DNA from: Algoriphagus aestuarii
GTDB taxonomy: Bacteria > Bacteroidota > Bacteroidia > Cytophagales > Cyclobacteriaceae
Assembly: GCA_017051695.1 (NCBI GenBank)
Contig: JAFIDK010000006.1
Span: 330,445-394,444, forward strand
DNA length: 64,000 nucleotides
Direction of reading: 5' to 3'
Shown here: positions 1 through 7,034 of the stretch, one piece after another
How positions within the stretch are numbered: position 1 is the first letter of the stretch
How the letters are laid out: every line of letters begins with the position of its first letter
The notes under the pieces: model-generated
The model's database searches: none
The model's input: the letters and a program-made list of their open reading frames with translations, nothing else
What the model was told of the DNA's origin: nothing
Made by a program: the position numbers and the translations under genes

Positions 1-711
1 AACAACCAAGTATTAAAGCATATCCGCGAATCAGATGCATATAGAGCAGCTGTCGCTAGAAATAATGCGAACTTGGATGACTTGGAGCTGGAAATCAGCG
101 AATGGTTTAGGGATTACATCAAACCATCTGAAGAATACCAAACCTACATAGGGATTTCCAACCCAAGCTTAGAGGAGGATTTCGAGATTGCCGATAATCT
201 TTTGAAAAAGATTATTTTCAAGAATGAGGTAATTCTTAATTACTTTTCGGAAAAAGACCTAAACTGGACAGAAAACAAATCCGTTGTAAGAAGTCTGGCA
301 TCCAAGGTCTTGAAAAACTCTTCCTTATTAGATGAGGAAGAAAGCAATCAACTTCCGGAGATTGCAATGAACTGGGATGAGGATAAGGAGTTTTTTCAAA
401 ATATCTTTAACTTCACCATCGAGAGTGATGCGGAAAGTAAGGCTTTGATTTCACAAAAAACCAAAAACTGGGATATTGAAAGATTGGCTTTTACAGATAA
501 AATCATCATCTCCATGGCTTTGGCCGAGATGAAAAATTTCCCAAGTATCCCTGTCAAAGTCAGTATTAACGAATACATTGACATATCGAAGACATACAGC
601 ACACCGAAAAGCAAGCAGTTTGTCAATGGATTATTGGATGTCATGTCAAAAGAACTAACCGAAAGTGGCGAAATCCGTAAAAGCGGTAGAGGACTTTTGG
701 ACAATAAATAA
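1..711 (+). CDS. nusB: Transcription antitermination factor NusB (5' end outside window)
   Basis: The open frame runs in from base 1 with no stop, so the N-terminus lies outside the window; the in-frame TTG at 73 is probably not the start. About 236 codons are visible. The C-terminal part is NusB-like: a helical domain with the typical stretch around 'DKIIISMALAEMKNFPSIP' followed by 'VSINEYIDISKTYSTPKSKQFVNGLL', the signature of the NusB/RsmB fold. NusB pairs with S10 (NusE) and binds boxA RNA to allow antitermination in rRNA operons. Bacteroidota NusB proteins carry a long N-terminal extension, which fits the large size. It heads a run of closely spaced genes through coaE. Family call is firm; only the start is missing. 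Confidence 0.9.
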   Translation, partial: NNQVLKHIRESDAYRAAVARNNANLDDLELEISEWFRDYIKPSEEYQTYIGISNPSLEEDFEIADNLLKKIIFKNEVILNYFSEKDLNWTENKSVVRSLASKVLKNSSLLDEEESNQLPEIAMNWDEDKEFFQNIFNFTIESDAESKALISQKTKNWDIERLAFTDKIIISMALAEMKNFPSIPVKVSINEYIDISKTYSTPKSKQFVNGLLDVMSKELTESGEIRKSGRGLLDNK

Positions 712-718
712 ACAAATT

Positions 719-1024
719 ATGAGCAAGAACAGCAGCAATTCCCTTCTAGCGTTCCTTGTAGGAGCAGGAGTAGGCACAGCAATAGGAATACTTTTTGCAC
801 CTGATGCAGGTGAAAACACCCGTGATAAATTGACTTTTAAACTTTCGAAGTATAAGAAAGAACTGGAAGATCTGATCACGGAATTGGTAGAGGGCAAAGA
901 AACCCACTTCAATGAAGCTAAAACAGAAGGAAAACGAGTGATTACGGAAGCTAAAAACAAAGCCGAGAACTTGTTGAATGATGTGAATAAGTTAATCGAT
1001 CAAATAAACCAAGGAGACAACTAA
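719..1024 (+). CDS. YtxH domain-containing small membrane protein
   Basis: A 101-residue protein starting at ATG 719, 7 bases after the nusB stop. An upstream GTG at 665 is in frame but would overlap nusB by 47 bases, so 719 is preferred. Residues about 9-27 form one glycine-rich hydrophobic segment (LAFLVGAGVGTAIGILFAP), followed by 'DAGENTRDKL' and a charged helical tail rich in K, E and N, which is the YtxH layout. YtxH proteins are membrane-anchored, often stress-linked, and have no defined biochemical role. Its place between nusB and a DUF1573 lipoprotein is common in Bacteroidota and suggests co-transcription rather than a functional link. Confidence 0.85.
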   Translation: MSKNSSNSLLAFLVGAGVGTAIGILFAPDAGENTRDKLTFKLSKYKKELEDLITELVEGKETHFNEAKTEGKRVITEAKNKAENLLNDVNKLIDQINQGDN

Positions 1025-1025
1025 T

Positions 1026-1568
1026 ATGAAAATCAACATGTTGAGTGCAGCAGCTTTATCCCTTTGCCTTGCGTTGGGAACTGCCTGCAGCCAGAAAACC
1101 GACCAAGATGCAAAGATCAAGGCATTGGAAGAAAAAATTGCCGCTTTAGAAACGAGCAATACCTCTGTTACCCCTGTGAATGCCCAAGCATCCCAAGTAG
1201 CGGATCCAAGTACCTTAGGCCAATTCCAGTTTCCGGAAATGGAATATGATTTTGGCAACATCAATGAAGGTCAAATCATCGAGCATGAATTCAGCTTTAC
1301 AAATACCGGCGAAGCACCTTTGGTGATTTCCAATATCACAGCCTCTTGTGGATGTACCACTCCAGACTGGACCAAAACTCCAATCAAACCAGGAGAAGAA
1401 GGATTTGTGAAAGTTGTATTTAACTCAACTTCTAAAAAAGGAGCTCAAGCTCCAACTGTAAGTATTCAGGCAAATACTAACCCTACTGTTACTAGATTGA
1501 GAATGAAAGGAACAGTGACACCTAAAGTAGCTGGAGCAGCGGCCCCAGTAGGACCAGTTAAAAAATAA
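1026..1568 (+). CDS. DUF1573 domain lipoprotein
   Basis: A 180-residue exported protein. The first 21 residues are a signal peptide ending in a lipobox (LGTAC, Cys at 21), so the mature protein is probably a lipoprotein. A short helical/coiled stretch (about 30-48, KIKALEEKIAALE) leads into a DUF1573 domain (about 68-165) with the family's 'FGNINEGQ', 'FTNTGEAPLVI' and 'ASCGCTTPDW' motifs; the two close cysteines are conserved in the family. DUF1573 is an immunoglobulin-like fold very common in Bacteroidota envelopes, with no settled function. The gene starts one base after the ytxH stop and is followed 2 bases later by yajC, so it lies within the operon. Confidence 0.88.
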   Translation: MKINMLSAAALSLCLALGTACSQKTDQDAKIKALEEKIAALETSNTSVTPVNAQASQVADPSTLGQFQFPEMEYDFGNINEGQIIEHEFSFTNTGEAPLVISNITASCGCTTPDWTKTPIKPGEEGFVKVVFNSTSKKGAQAPTVSIQANTNPTVTRLRMKGTVTPKVAGAAAPVGPVKK

Positions 1569-1570
1569 GC

Positions 1571-1888
1571 ATGATTACTACAGTATTGGCACAGGCCGCC
1601 GCAGGTGGTGGCGGCATTCTCGGACAAGTTTTCCTGTTCGGTTCTATTATTCTGATTATGTATTTCTTTATGATCAGACCACAGCAGAAAAAACAAAAGG
1701 AAAGCAAAAAATTTATTGAAGAAATCAAAAAAGGCGACGAAGTGGTTACGATTGGAGGCCTTCACGGAAAAGTAAGTTCCGTAGACTCTGATACCGTCGT
1801 CCTAGAATTAGATAGAGGTTTAAAAGTTACTGTTGAGAAATCAGCAATATCATTGGACTTCTCCAAAAAAACGACACCAAGTAAATAA
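1571..1888 (+). CDS. yajC: Preprotein translocase accessory subunit YajC
   Basis: A 105-residue protein with one transmembrane helix (about 19-38, including 'GSIILIMYFFMIRPQQKKQKE') and the YajC cytoplasmic domain: 'RPQQKK' right after the helix and 'GDEVVTIGGLHGKV' in the middle. YajC associates with SecDF-YidC at the Sec translocon and is also reported to bind AcrB in E. coli. The length matches the family. The gene follows the DUF1573 lipoprotein by 2 bases and precedes the YbbR gene by 8 bases, a conserved Bacteroidota order. Confidence 0.95.
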   Translation: MITTVLAQAAAGGGGILGQVFLFGSIILIMYFFMIRPQQKKQKESKKFIEEIKKGDEVVTIGGLHGKVSSVDSDTVVLELDRGLKVTVEKSAISLDFSKKTTPSK

Positions 1889-1896
1889 ATTGAATT

Positions 1897-2862
1897 TTGC
1901 CGGAAACTAAAAAATCCTCCAAAGGGATTTCTCCTAAAAAACTCTCTGATCTAAAAGTGGTAGTTCTCTGCATAGCAGCAGCTACCACTTTTTGGATTTT
2001 AAACGCCCTCAATAAGGACGATTATAATACGATTGTGGACTTTCCGATAGAAATCGTCTACAATGAAGAGGCCTATATGCCCGTCAAACAATTGCCTTCA
2101 AGCATAGAAATTGAAATCAATGGAAATGGCTGGGATCTTTTACGTAAGTATTTTAATATCAATGAGACACCTTTTCAAATTGATCTAGAAAACCCCGCAT
2201 CAAAAGATTTTATCCTCACCACCGATTTGAAGAGGTCATTAGGTGATTTTTTAAGCCCTACCCAGCTGATTTCAGTTTTGGAAGATTCTATCCAGTTTCA
2301 AATTGACCAGGTCCAAACTGTTCAGCTGAAACCGCAATTAGATTCCAGTTCATTCTCTCTTGCGACAAATTTCAGATTGCTTGGGGATATAAAATTCCAA
2401 CCATCTACTATTAAAGTCAAAGGACCAAGTTCCATTCTAAAAGCATTCGAGGGTACATTTCCTGTGAAAATGAACAGGGAAAAAATCAACGAAAATATCA
2501 ATGAGGATTTTGAGCTTGAAATACCAAAGAATTTAAGCAGCATGGTAAGTCTGACTGAAGAACAGATCAATGTCCAATTTGAGGTGGTGGAATTTTTACC
2601 TGGAAATAAGAGATTGAAAGTCAAAAAAATCAATTTCCCACGCACAGCTACGATGGAAAATGAGGAAATGACAATCATGATGTATTATTTGGTCGATGAA
2701 CGCAATTTGAGTGACCTGAAAGAGCTGGAATTCGAGGCGGTTTTGAATTATTCCCAAAGAAATAAAGCGGACAGCACGATTACGGTCAAGGTAGAACCAA
2801 TGCCTGGTTATTTAGATCAGGTGCGAATCGAACCCTCCACGATTAAGCTCAAATATGAGTAG
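1897..2862 (+). CDS. YbbR/CdaR-like domain membrane protein
   Basis: A 321-residue protein that appears to start at TTG 1897; no ATG lies upstream in frame after the yajC stop, and the TTG places the basic N-tail just before a transmembrane helix (about 20-38). The rest is extracytoplasmic with YbbR-type beta modules: 'LPSSIEIEINGNG', 'FQPSTIKVKGPSSIL' and a last copy near 'VRIEPSTIKLKYE'. In Firmicutes YbbR (CdaR) regulates the diadenylate cyclase CdaA; in Bacteroidota the gene is usually away from cdaA, so that role is not assumed here. Its 3' end overlaps coaE by 8 bases, suggesting translational coupling. Confidence 0.82.
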   Translation: MPETKKSSKGISPKKLSDLKVVVLCIAAATTFWILNALNKDDYNTIVDFPIEIVYNEEAYMPVKQLPSSIEIEINGNGWDLLRKYFNINETPFQIDLENPASKDFILTTDLKRSLGDFLSPTQLISVLEDSIQFQIDQVQTVQLKPQLDSSSFSLATNFRLLGDIKFQPSTIKVKGPSSILKAFEGTFPVKMNREKINENINEDFELEIPKNLSSMVSLTEEQINVQFEVVEFLPGNKRLKVKKINFPRTATMENEEMTIMMYYLVDERNLSDLKELEFEAVLNYSQRNKADSTITVKVEPMPGYLDQVRIEPSTIKLKYE

Positions 2863-3460
2863 AAAGCATCCTTTATTGGTAGGATTAACTGGCGGTATAG
2901 GATCAGGGAAATCCACCACTGCAAAAATTTTTCAAATATTGGGCATTCCATGCTATTTCGCAGATGATCGGGCAAAGTGGCTAATGGCAAATGACCCAAA
3001 ACTGGTCGAATCCATCAAAGCATCTTTTGGCACAGAATCCTATCTGGAAGACGGAGCAGTCAACAGGGTTTATCTGGGAGAAACTGTCTTTTCAGATCCT
3101 GAAAAAGTAAAGAAAATCAATTCGCTGGTACATCCGGCAGTCGCAAAGGACTTTAATTCTTGGGCAGAAAATCAAACCAGCCCTTATGTTTTAAAAGAAG
3201 CTGCATTGATTTTTGAAACGGGGAGCCATAAAGACCTAGATCAGGTTATCAATGTCAGCTCCCCAATTAAGGTAAGAATATCCAGAGTGTTGATGCGGGA
3301 TAATCATCGAAGTATCGAGCAAGTACATCAAATTATCGACCAGCAAATGCCCGACGAAAACAAAAATGAGTTAGCGGATTTTGTTATTAAGAATGTGGAC
3401 AACAAATTGTTGATTCCACAGGTATTAAAAATCCATGAAGCTCTTCTTGCAAAATCATAA
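2855..3460 (+). CDS. coaE: Dephospho-CoA kinase
   Basis: A 201-residue kinase catalysing the last CoA step, ATP-dependent phosphorylation of dephospho-CoA at the ribose 3'-OH. The P-loop 'GLTGGIGSGKST' lies at 10-21. The family motifs 'CYFADDRAKWL' (substrate aspartate), 'LVHPAV' and 'LKEAALIFETG' follow in order. Length is standard for CoaE. The start overlaps the YbbR gene by 8 bases. It ends the operon that begins upstream of nusB; the next gene starts 35 bases later and looks unrelated. Confidence 0.96.
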   Translation: MSRKHPLLVGLTGGIGSGKSTTAKIFQILGIPCYFADDRAKWLMANDPKLVESIKASFGTESYLEDGAVNRVYLGETVFSDPEKVKKINSLVHPAVAKDFNSWAENQTSPYVLKEAALIFETGSHKDLDQVINVSSPIKVRISRVLMRDNHRSIEQVHQIIDQQMPDENKNELADFVIKNVDNKLLIPQVLKIHEALLAKS

Positions 3461-3495
3461 ATACTCCTCAACCAATCTGATTTTTAAAACTCGAA

Positions 3496-4377
3496 ATGAA
3501 AGGATATAACCCCAATCAATGGTTTCGCATTTTATTTCTGATCCAAAAATCTGACACGCTATTCAGGTTAGCGCCATTGATGCTAATCATTTTGGTTTAT
3601 TCATTGGGCATCGCCTGGTTTGAAATTGAATATCTTAAAATCGGTAAAGATAGCTGGGTCCAATACCTGCCCGCAATGCATAGTTTATTGAGTTTTGTCA
3701 TTTCCATATTGATGGTTTTCAGAACGAATACTGCCTATGATCGATGGTGGGAAGGCAGAAAACTTTGGGGAGCATTGGTGAATTGCAGCCGAAACTTTGC
3801 TTTAAAAATGTCTGCTGTCCTTGATCCAAATGACATTGAAAACAGAAGGTTTTTCCGTAAAAGCATCCCCGTTTATGCTTTTGCATTGAAAGAACATCTG
3901 CAATCCAATGTAACACTTTACATGTTGGATGACAGTGAACATGATGAAATCAAACCAGAAATTGATGTCAAAAAGCATGTGCCCAATCAAGTGGCAAAGA
4001 TCATGTTTAATCGAGTCAATAAACTTTACCTTGCGAAAAAAATCAGCGGTGATCAACTAATTGTTCTCAACAATGAACTGACAGCATTTACTGACATCTG
4101 TGGTGCCTGCGAACGGATTAAAAACACACCTATCCCCTATTCCTATAGCTCTTTTATCAAAAAATTTATTCTGGTTTATGTGATGACCTTGCCATTGGGT
4201 TTTGTGTTCACATTGGGATATTACGCTGCTCCGATCGTAACTTTTATTTTTTATGTATTGGCAAGTTTGGAATTGGTGGCAGAGGAAATCGAAGAACCAT
4301 TTGGTACGGACATGAATGACCTACCGATGGAAAAACTTTCTGAAAACATCAAAAAACACATCGAAGAACTAATCTGA
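3496..4377 (+). CDS. Bestrophin-like channel protein (UPF0187 family)
   Basis: A 293-residue membrane protein with hydrophobic segments near 25-44, 58-76, 218-240 and 245-260. The bestrophin signature 'FRTNTAYDRWWEGRKLWG' is at 75-92. Bacterial bestrophin homologues form pentameric ion channels; a Klebsiella homologue is cation-selective while animal ones conduct chloride, so the ion here cannot be told from sequence. The C-terminus carries the family's 'VAEEIEEPFG' motif. Start ATG 3496 lies 35 bases after coaE. The TGA stop abuts the stop of the convergent gene at 4378 with no gap. Confidence 0.9.
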   Translation: MKGYNPNQWFRILFLIQKSDTLFRLAPLMLIILVYSLGIAWFEIEYLKIGKDSWVQYLPAMHSLLSFVISILMVFRTNTAYDRWWEGRKLWGALVNCSRNFALKMSAVLDPNDIENRRFFRKSIPVYAFALKEHLQSNVTLYMLDDSEHDEIKPEIDVKKHVPNQVAKIMFNRVNKLYLAKKISGDQLIVLNNELTAFTDICGACERIKNTPIPYSYSSFIKKFILVYVMTLPLGFVFTLGYYAAPIVTFIFYVLASLELVAEEIEEPFGTDMNDLPMEKLSENIKKHIEELI

Positions 4378-4803
4378 TCAGAGTTTCTTTTCTGACCAGC
4401 TTTTATTGACGATTTTCCATTGTCCATCAATTTTCATCAAAGTCAAAAAATCGTAATAATAAATTCCCGGCCAATACAATTCCGTTTCTACCGAGGCAGC
4501 ATTGCCCTGAACACGTATCGAAACAATCTCATTTTGATGAACTGCAGGATTTCTGGGCTCACCTTTGGAAGTCGCTTCAGCCCAGGTTTCAAAAGTCGTC
4601 AGTGTAAAATCTTCTCCGCGATATCCAATCAATCTTGCCTCAGGGATAAATGCCTGCCTCAATTTAGCTTTGTCTCGCTGCATCATCCCATCAAAATATA
4701 GCTGGATAGTTGCACTGATCAGTTCACGGTCGTTTGTTGTTTGCGAAGTTCCTTCGAAAGCCACAATAAACATCATCACTAAAAAAACAGAAAGGCTTTT
4801 CAT
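4378..4803 (-). CDS. Secreted NTF2-like protein (putative lumazine-binding family)
   Basis: A 141-residue protein with a signal peptide (1-20, ending around 'FEGTSQ') and one NTF2/SnoaL-like cone fold. Its order of motifs, 'QLYFDGMMQRDKAKL', 'LIGYRGEDF' and a terminal 'LMKIDGQWKIVNKSW', is that of the family annotated as putative lumazine-binding. That name is historical and does not establish lumazine binding. The protein is probably periplasmic. It is a single gene, convergent with the bestrophin gene and divergent from the HipA-like operon across 124 bases. Confidence 0.8.
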   Translation of the reverse strand: MKSLSVFLVMMFIVAFEGTSQTTNDRELISATIQLYFDGMMQRDKAKLRQAFIPEARLIGYRGEDFTLTTFETWAEATSKGEPRNPAVHQNEIVSIRVQGNAASVETELYWPGIYYYDFLTLMKIDGQWKIVNKSWSEKKL

Positions 4804-4927
4804 AGATATTGAATTGAAATTTAAAACTTCACAGCATAAATCATTCCTTTGATTTTAAATTTGAAGATTGAACTTTTGTTCGGTTATTAAAGATTGAATT
4901 AAAGGAAATTTTTCTCCTAAAAGGTTC

Positions 4928-5710
4928 ATGACACAAAACTTCAACCTCCGCAAGGTCAATGTGACCAGATATATTCTTCCTCTGAGAGAAGGCGGGTCAT
5001 TGCCTGCTTTGGCGGATGCAGATGATGGATTTAAGTATGTCCTCAAATTCAGAGGAGCTGGACAACGCGAAAAAGCCCTTATCTCCGAATTTCTGGGAGG
5101 AGAAATTGCCAGAATCCTTGGTTTGAAAGTTCCGGAATTGGTTTTTGCAAACTTAGATCCTGCGTTCGGAAGATCAGAGGGTGATGAAGAAATCCAAGAT
5201 TTACTCAAAGGTAGTCAGGGCTTAAACCTGGCTTTGCATTTTCTTTCTGGAGCTATTAATTACGATGCTTTGGCCATGCAAATTGATCCTCTTTTAGCTT
5301 CAAAAATAGTATGGTTGGACATGTTCATCACCAATGTAGACCGTACTTTTCGTAATACCAATATGCTGATGTGGAACAGAGAGCTGTGGTTGATTGATCA
5401 CGGAGCTGCATTTCTTTTTCATCATTCCTGGACTAATTGGGAGAAAAATGCCAAAGGCCCATTTCCAATCATCAAAAATCATGTGTTACTGCCACAGGCA
5501 AGCCAATTGGAAGAGGCGAATGAACTATTAAAAGCTTTGCTGAATGATGACTTTTTTGAGGCATTAGTAGCTGAAATACCCGAGGAATGGCTCCTAGCGG
5601 GAGGGGATTCTGAGGATGTTTCTGAAATCCGAAAAGTCTATGCAGGTTTTCTTTCCCAGCGACTTTCTTATTCTGATCAATTCACTAAAGAGGCTCAAGA
5701 TGCAAGGTAA
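4928..5710 (+). CDS. HipA-like kinase domain protein
   Basis: A 260-residue protein with the core of a HipA-type Ser/Thr kinase but shorter than HipA (about 440 residues). Visible motifs: 'KYVLKF' with a probable ATP-binding Lys40; 'ITNVDRTFRNTNML' at 134-147, with Asp138 and Asn143 as the catalytic-loop pair; and 'LIDHGAAF' at 155-162, with Asp157 as the metal-binding aspartate. The catalytic motifs look intact. The N-terminal domain found in true HipA is absent, and no HipB antitoxin lies next to it. It overlaps the DUF3037 gene by 11 bases, a pairing seen in many bacteria; the substrate is unknown. It starts an operon of three overlapping genes. Confidence 0.82.
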   Translation: MTQNFNLRKVNVTRYILPLREGGSLPALADADDGFKYVLKFRGAGQREKALISEFLGGEIARILGLKVPELVFANLDPAFGRSEGDEEIQDLLKGSQGLNLALHFLSGAINYDALAMQIDPLLASKIVWLDMFITNVDRTFRNTNMLMWNRELWLIDHGAAFLFHHSWTNWEKNAKGPFPIIKNHVLLPQASQLEEANELLKALLNDDFFEALVAEIPEEWLLAGGDSEDVSEIRKVYAGFLSQRLSYSDQFTKEAQDAR

Positions 5711-6083
5711 ACACTTATATGAGTATGCCGTGATCCGGGTAGTACCACGGGTGGAGCGGGAGGAATTCATCAATGTTGGTGTAATTCTCTGTGATTGGAA
5801 GAATGGCTTTCTTGGCTCAAAAATTCATTTAAATCCAGAGAAACTTCTGGCAATAGATCCGGAGGCGGATCTGGAAATGATTCAGCTCAACCTGCAATCT
5901 TTTGGAAAAATCTGTCAAGGAAAATCCCAAGGTGGATTAATCGCTGAGATGGATTTAGCCTCAAGATTTCGCTGGTTGACAGCTGTCAGAAGTTCAATTA
6001 TTCAGACTTCAAGACCTCATAATGGGTTCAGCGATGATTTAGAAAAGACCCTCCAAAAAATCTTTGAAGAACAAGTTGCTTAA
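5700..6083 (+). CDS. DUF3037 domain protein
   Basis: A 127-residue protein starting at ATG 5700, inside the last codons of the HipA-like gene. An upstream in-frame start at 5616 would give a much larger overlap and a non-conserved tail, so it is rejected. The start is typical of DUF3037: 'YEYAVIRVVPRVEREEFINVG' region, then 'VILCDWKNGFLGSKI'. Biochemical function is unknown; the domain recurs next to HipA-like kinases, so it is probably their partner, regulator or substrate (inference). The stop TAA shares its last base with the ATG of the esterase gene. Confidence 0.83.
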   Translation: MQGKHLYEYAVIRVVPRVEREEFINVGVILCDWKNGFLGSKIHLNPEKLLAIDPEADLEMIQLNLQSFGKICQGKSQGGLIAEMDLASRFRWLTAVRSSIIQTSRPHNGFSDDLEKTLQKIFEEQVA

Positions 6084-6943
6084 TGAAAAAACCTATAACA
6101 CTAGAAAAACAAACCATGAAATACCTAAAGCTTATCGCGGTAGCGATACTCTTCTTTTCAGTTTCTTTTACTCTTAAAGCCTCTGTTGACACGGTTTCAA
6201 CTTATAGCAAAGTGATGAACAAAGAGATCAAAGCGGTAGTCATCACTCCTGACTCTTACAATTCAAATCAAGATTACCCCGTCGTTTACTTGCTTCATGG
6301 TTATTCGGGTAATTATGCCTCATGGATCAAAAGTGCTCCACAGATCGAAGCATTGGCAAATCAATATGAAATGATTTTAGTAACTCCGGACGGGAACTTT
6401 GACAGTTGGTATTGGGACAGTCCTGTGGATCCAAGTTCCAAATATGAAACTTACTTCACTGAAGAACTGATCCCATATATAGATCAAAATTACAGTACCA
6501 AGTCCACCAAAGAAGGAAGAGCTATCACCGGATTAAGTATGGGAGGTAATGGAGCATTGTATTTGGCAATTCGCCATCAAGATATATTTGGAGTGGCAGG
6601 TAGTCAAAGTGGAGGTGTGGATATAGCACCTTTTCCGGAAAACTGGAACATGAAAAGCTACTTGGGTTCAAGAGCAGAGTTTCCCAAGAGGTGGAAAGAC
6701 TATTCTGTCATGGGTCAACTTCATTTATTGAGTAGAAATAATCTCCCAATAATCATTCACTGCGGTACTGGCGACTTTTTTTATCAGGTTAATTTGAAAC
6801 TACATGAAGAGCTCACTTACTTGAATATTCCGCATAGCTTTACTGCAAATCCTGGAGGACATACTTGGGATTATTGGAGAGAATCTGTTCAATACCAGCT
6901 TTTATTCTTTCATAATTATTTTCAAAGTGTTACTGAAAAATAA
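6083..6943 (+). CDS. Secreted alpha/beta-hydrolase, esterase D / FrmB-like
   Basis: A 286-residue serine hydrolase. Numbering from ATG 6083, the nucleophile is Ser152 in 'GLSMGG', the acid is probably Asp231 ('CGTGDFF') and the base His260 ('PGGHTWDYW'); 'YLLHGYSG' near 69-76 forms the oxyanion region. A hydrophobic signal peptide occupies 13-33, so the enzyme is exported. ATG 6116 is an equally good start that puts the signal peptide at the very N-terminus; 6083 is kept because it overlaps the preceding stop (TAATG). The family includes feruloyl and acetyl-xylan esterases and S-formylglutathione hydrolase; the signal peptide argues against the last. Its substrate is unknown. Being overlapped with DUF3037, it is probably co-expressed with the HipA-like pair. 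Confidence 0.87.
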   Translation: MKKPITLEKQTMKYLKLIAVAILFFSVSFTLKASVDTVSTYSKVMNKEIKAVVITPDSYNSNQDYPVVYLLHGYSGNYASWIKSAPQIEALANQYEMILVTPDGNFDSWYWDSPVDPSSKYETYFTEELIPYIDQNYSTKSTKEGRAITGLSMGGNGALYLAIRHQDIFGVAGSQSGGVDIAPFPENWNMKSYLGSRAEFPKRWKDYSVMGQLHLLSRNNLPIIIHCGTGDFFYQVNLKLHEELTYLNIPHSFTANPGGHTWDYWRESVQYQLLFFHNYFQSVTEK

Positions 6944-7034
6944 AAGCGCACTTAATATTTGATATGAAAACATCCAAATCCAAACTTTCCACGTTTTCCA
7001 AATAGTGCGAAACACCAACTCACTTCCTCACTTT

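Noticed and set aside
4928-6083. Classical HipBA toxin-antitoxin module
   Set aside because: The kinase lacks the HipA N-terminal domain and no helix-turn-helix HipB is adjacent; described as HipA-like with DUF3037 instead.
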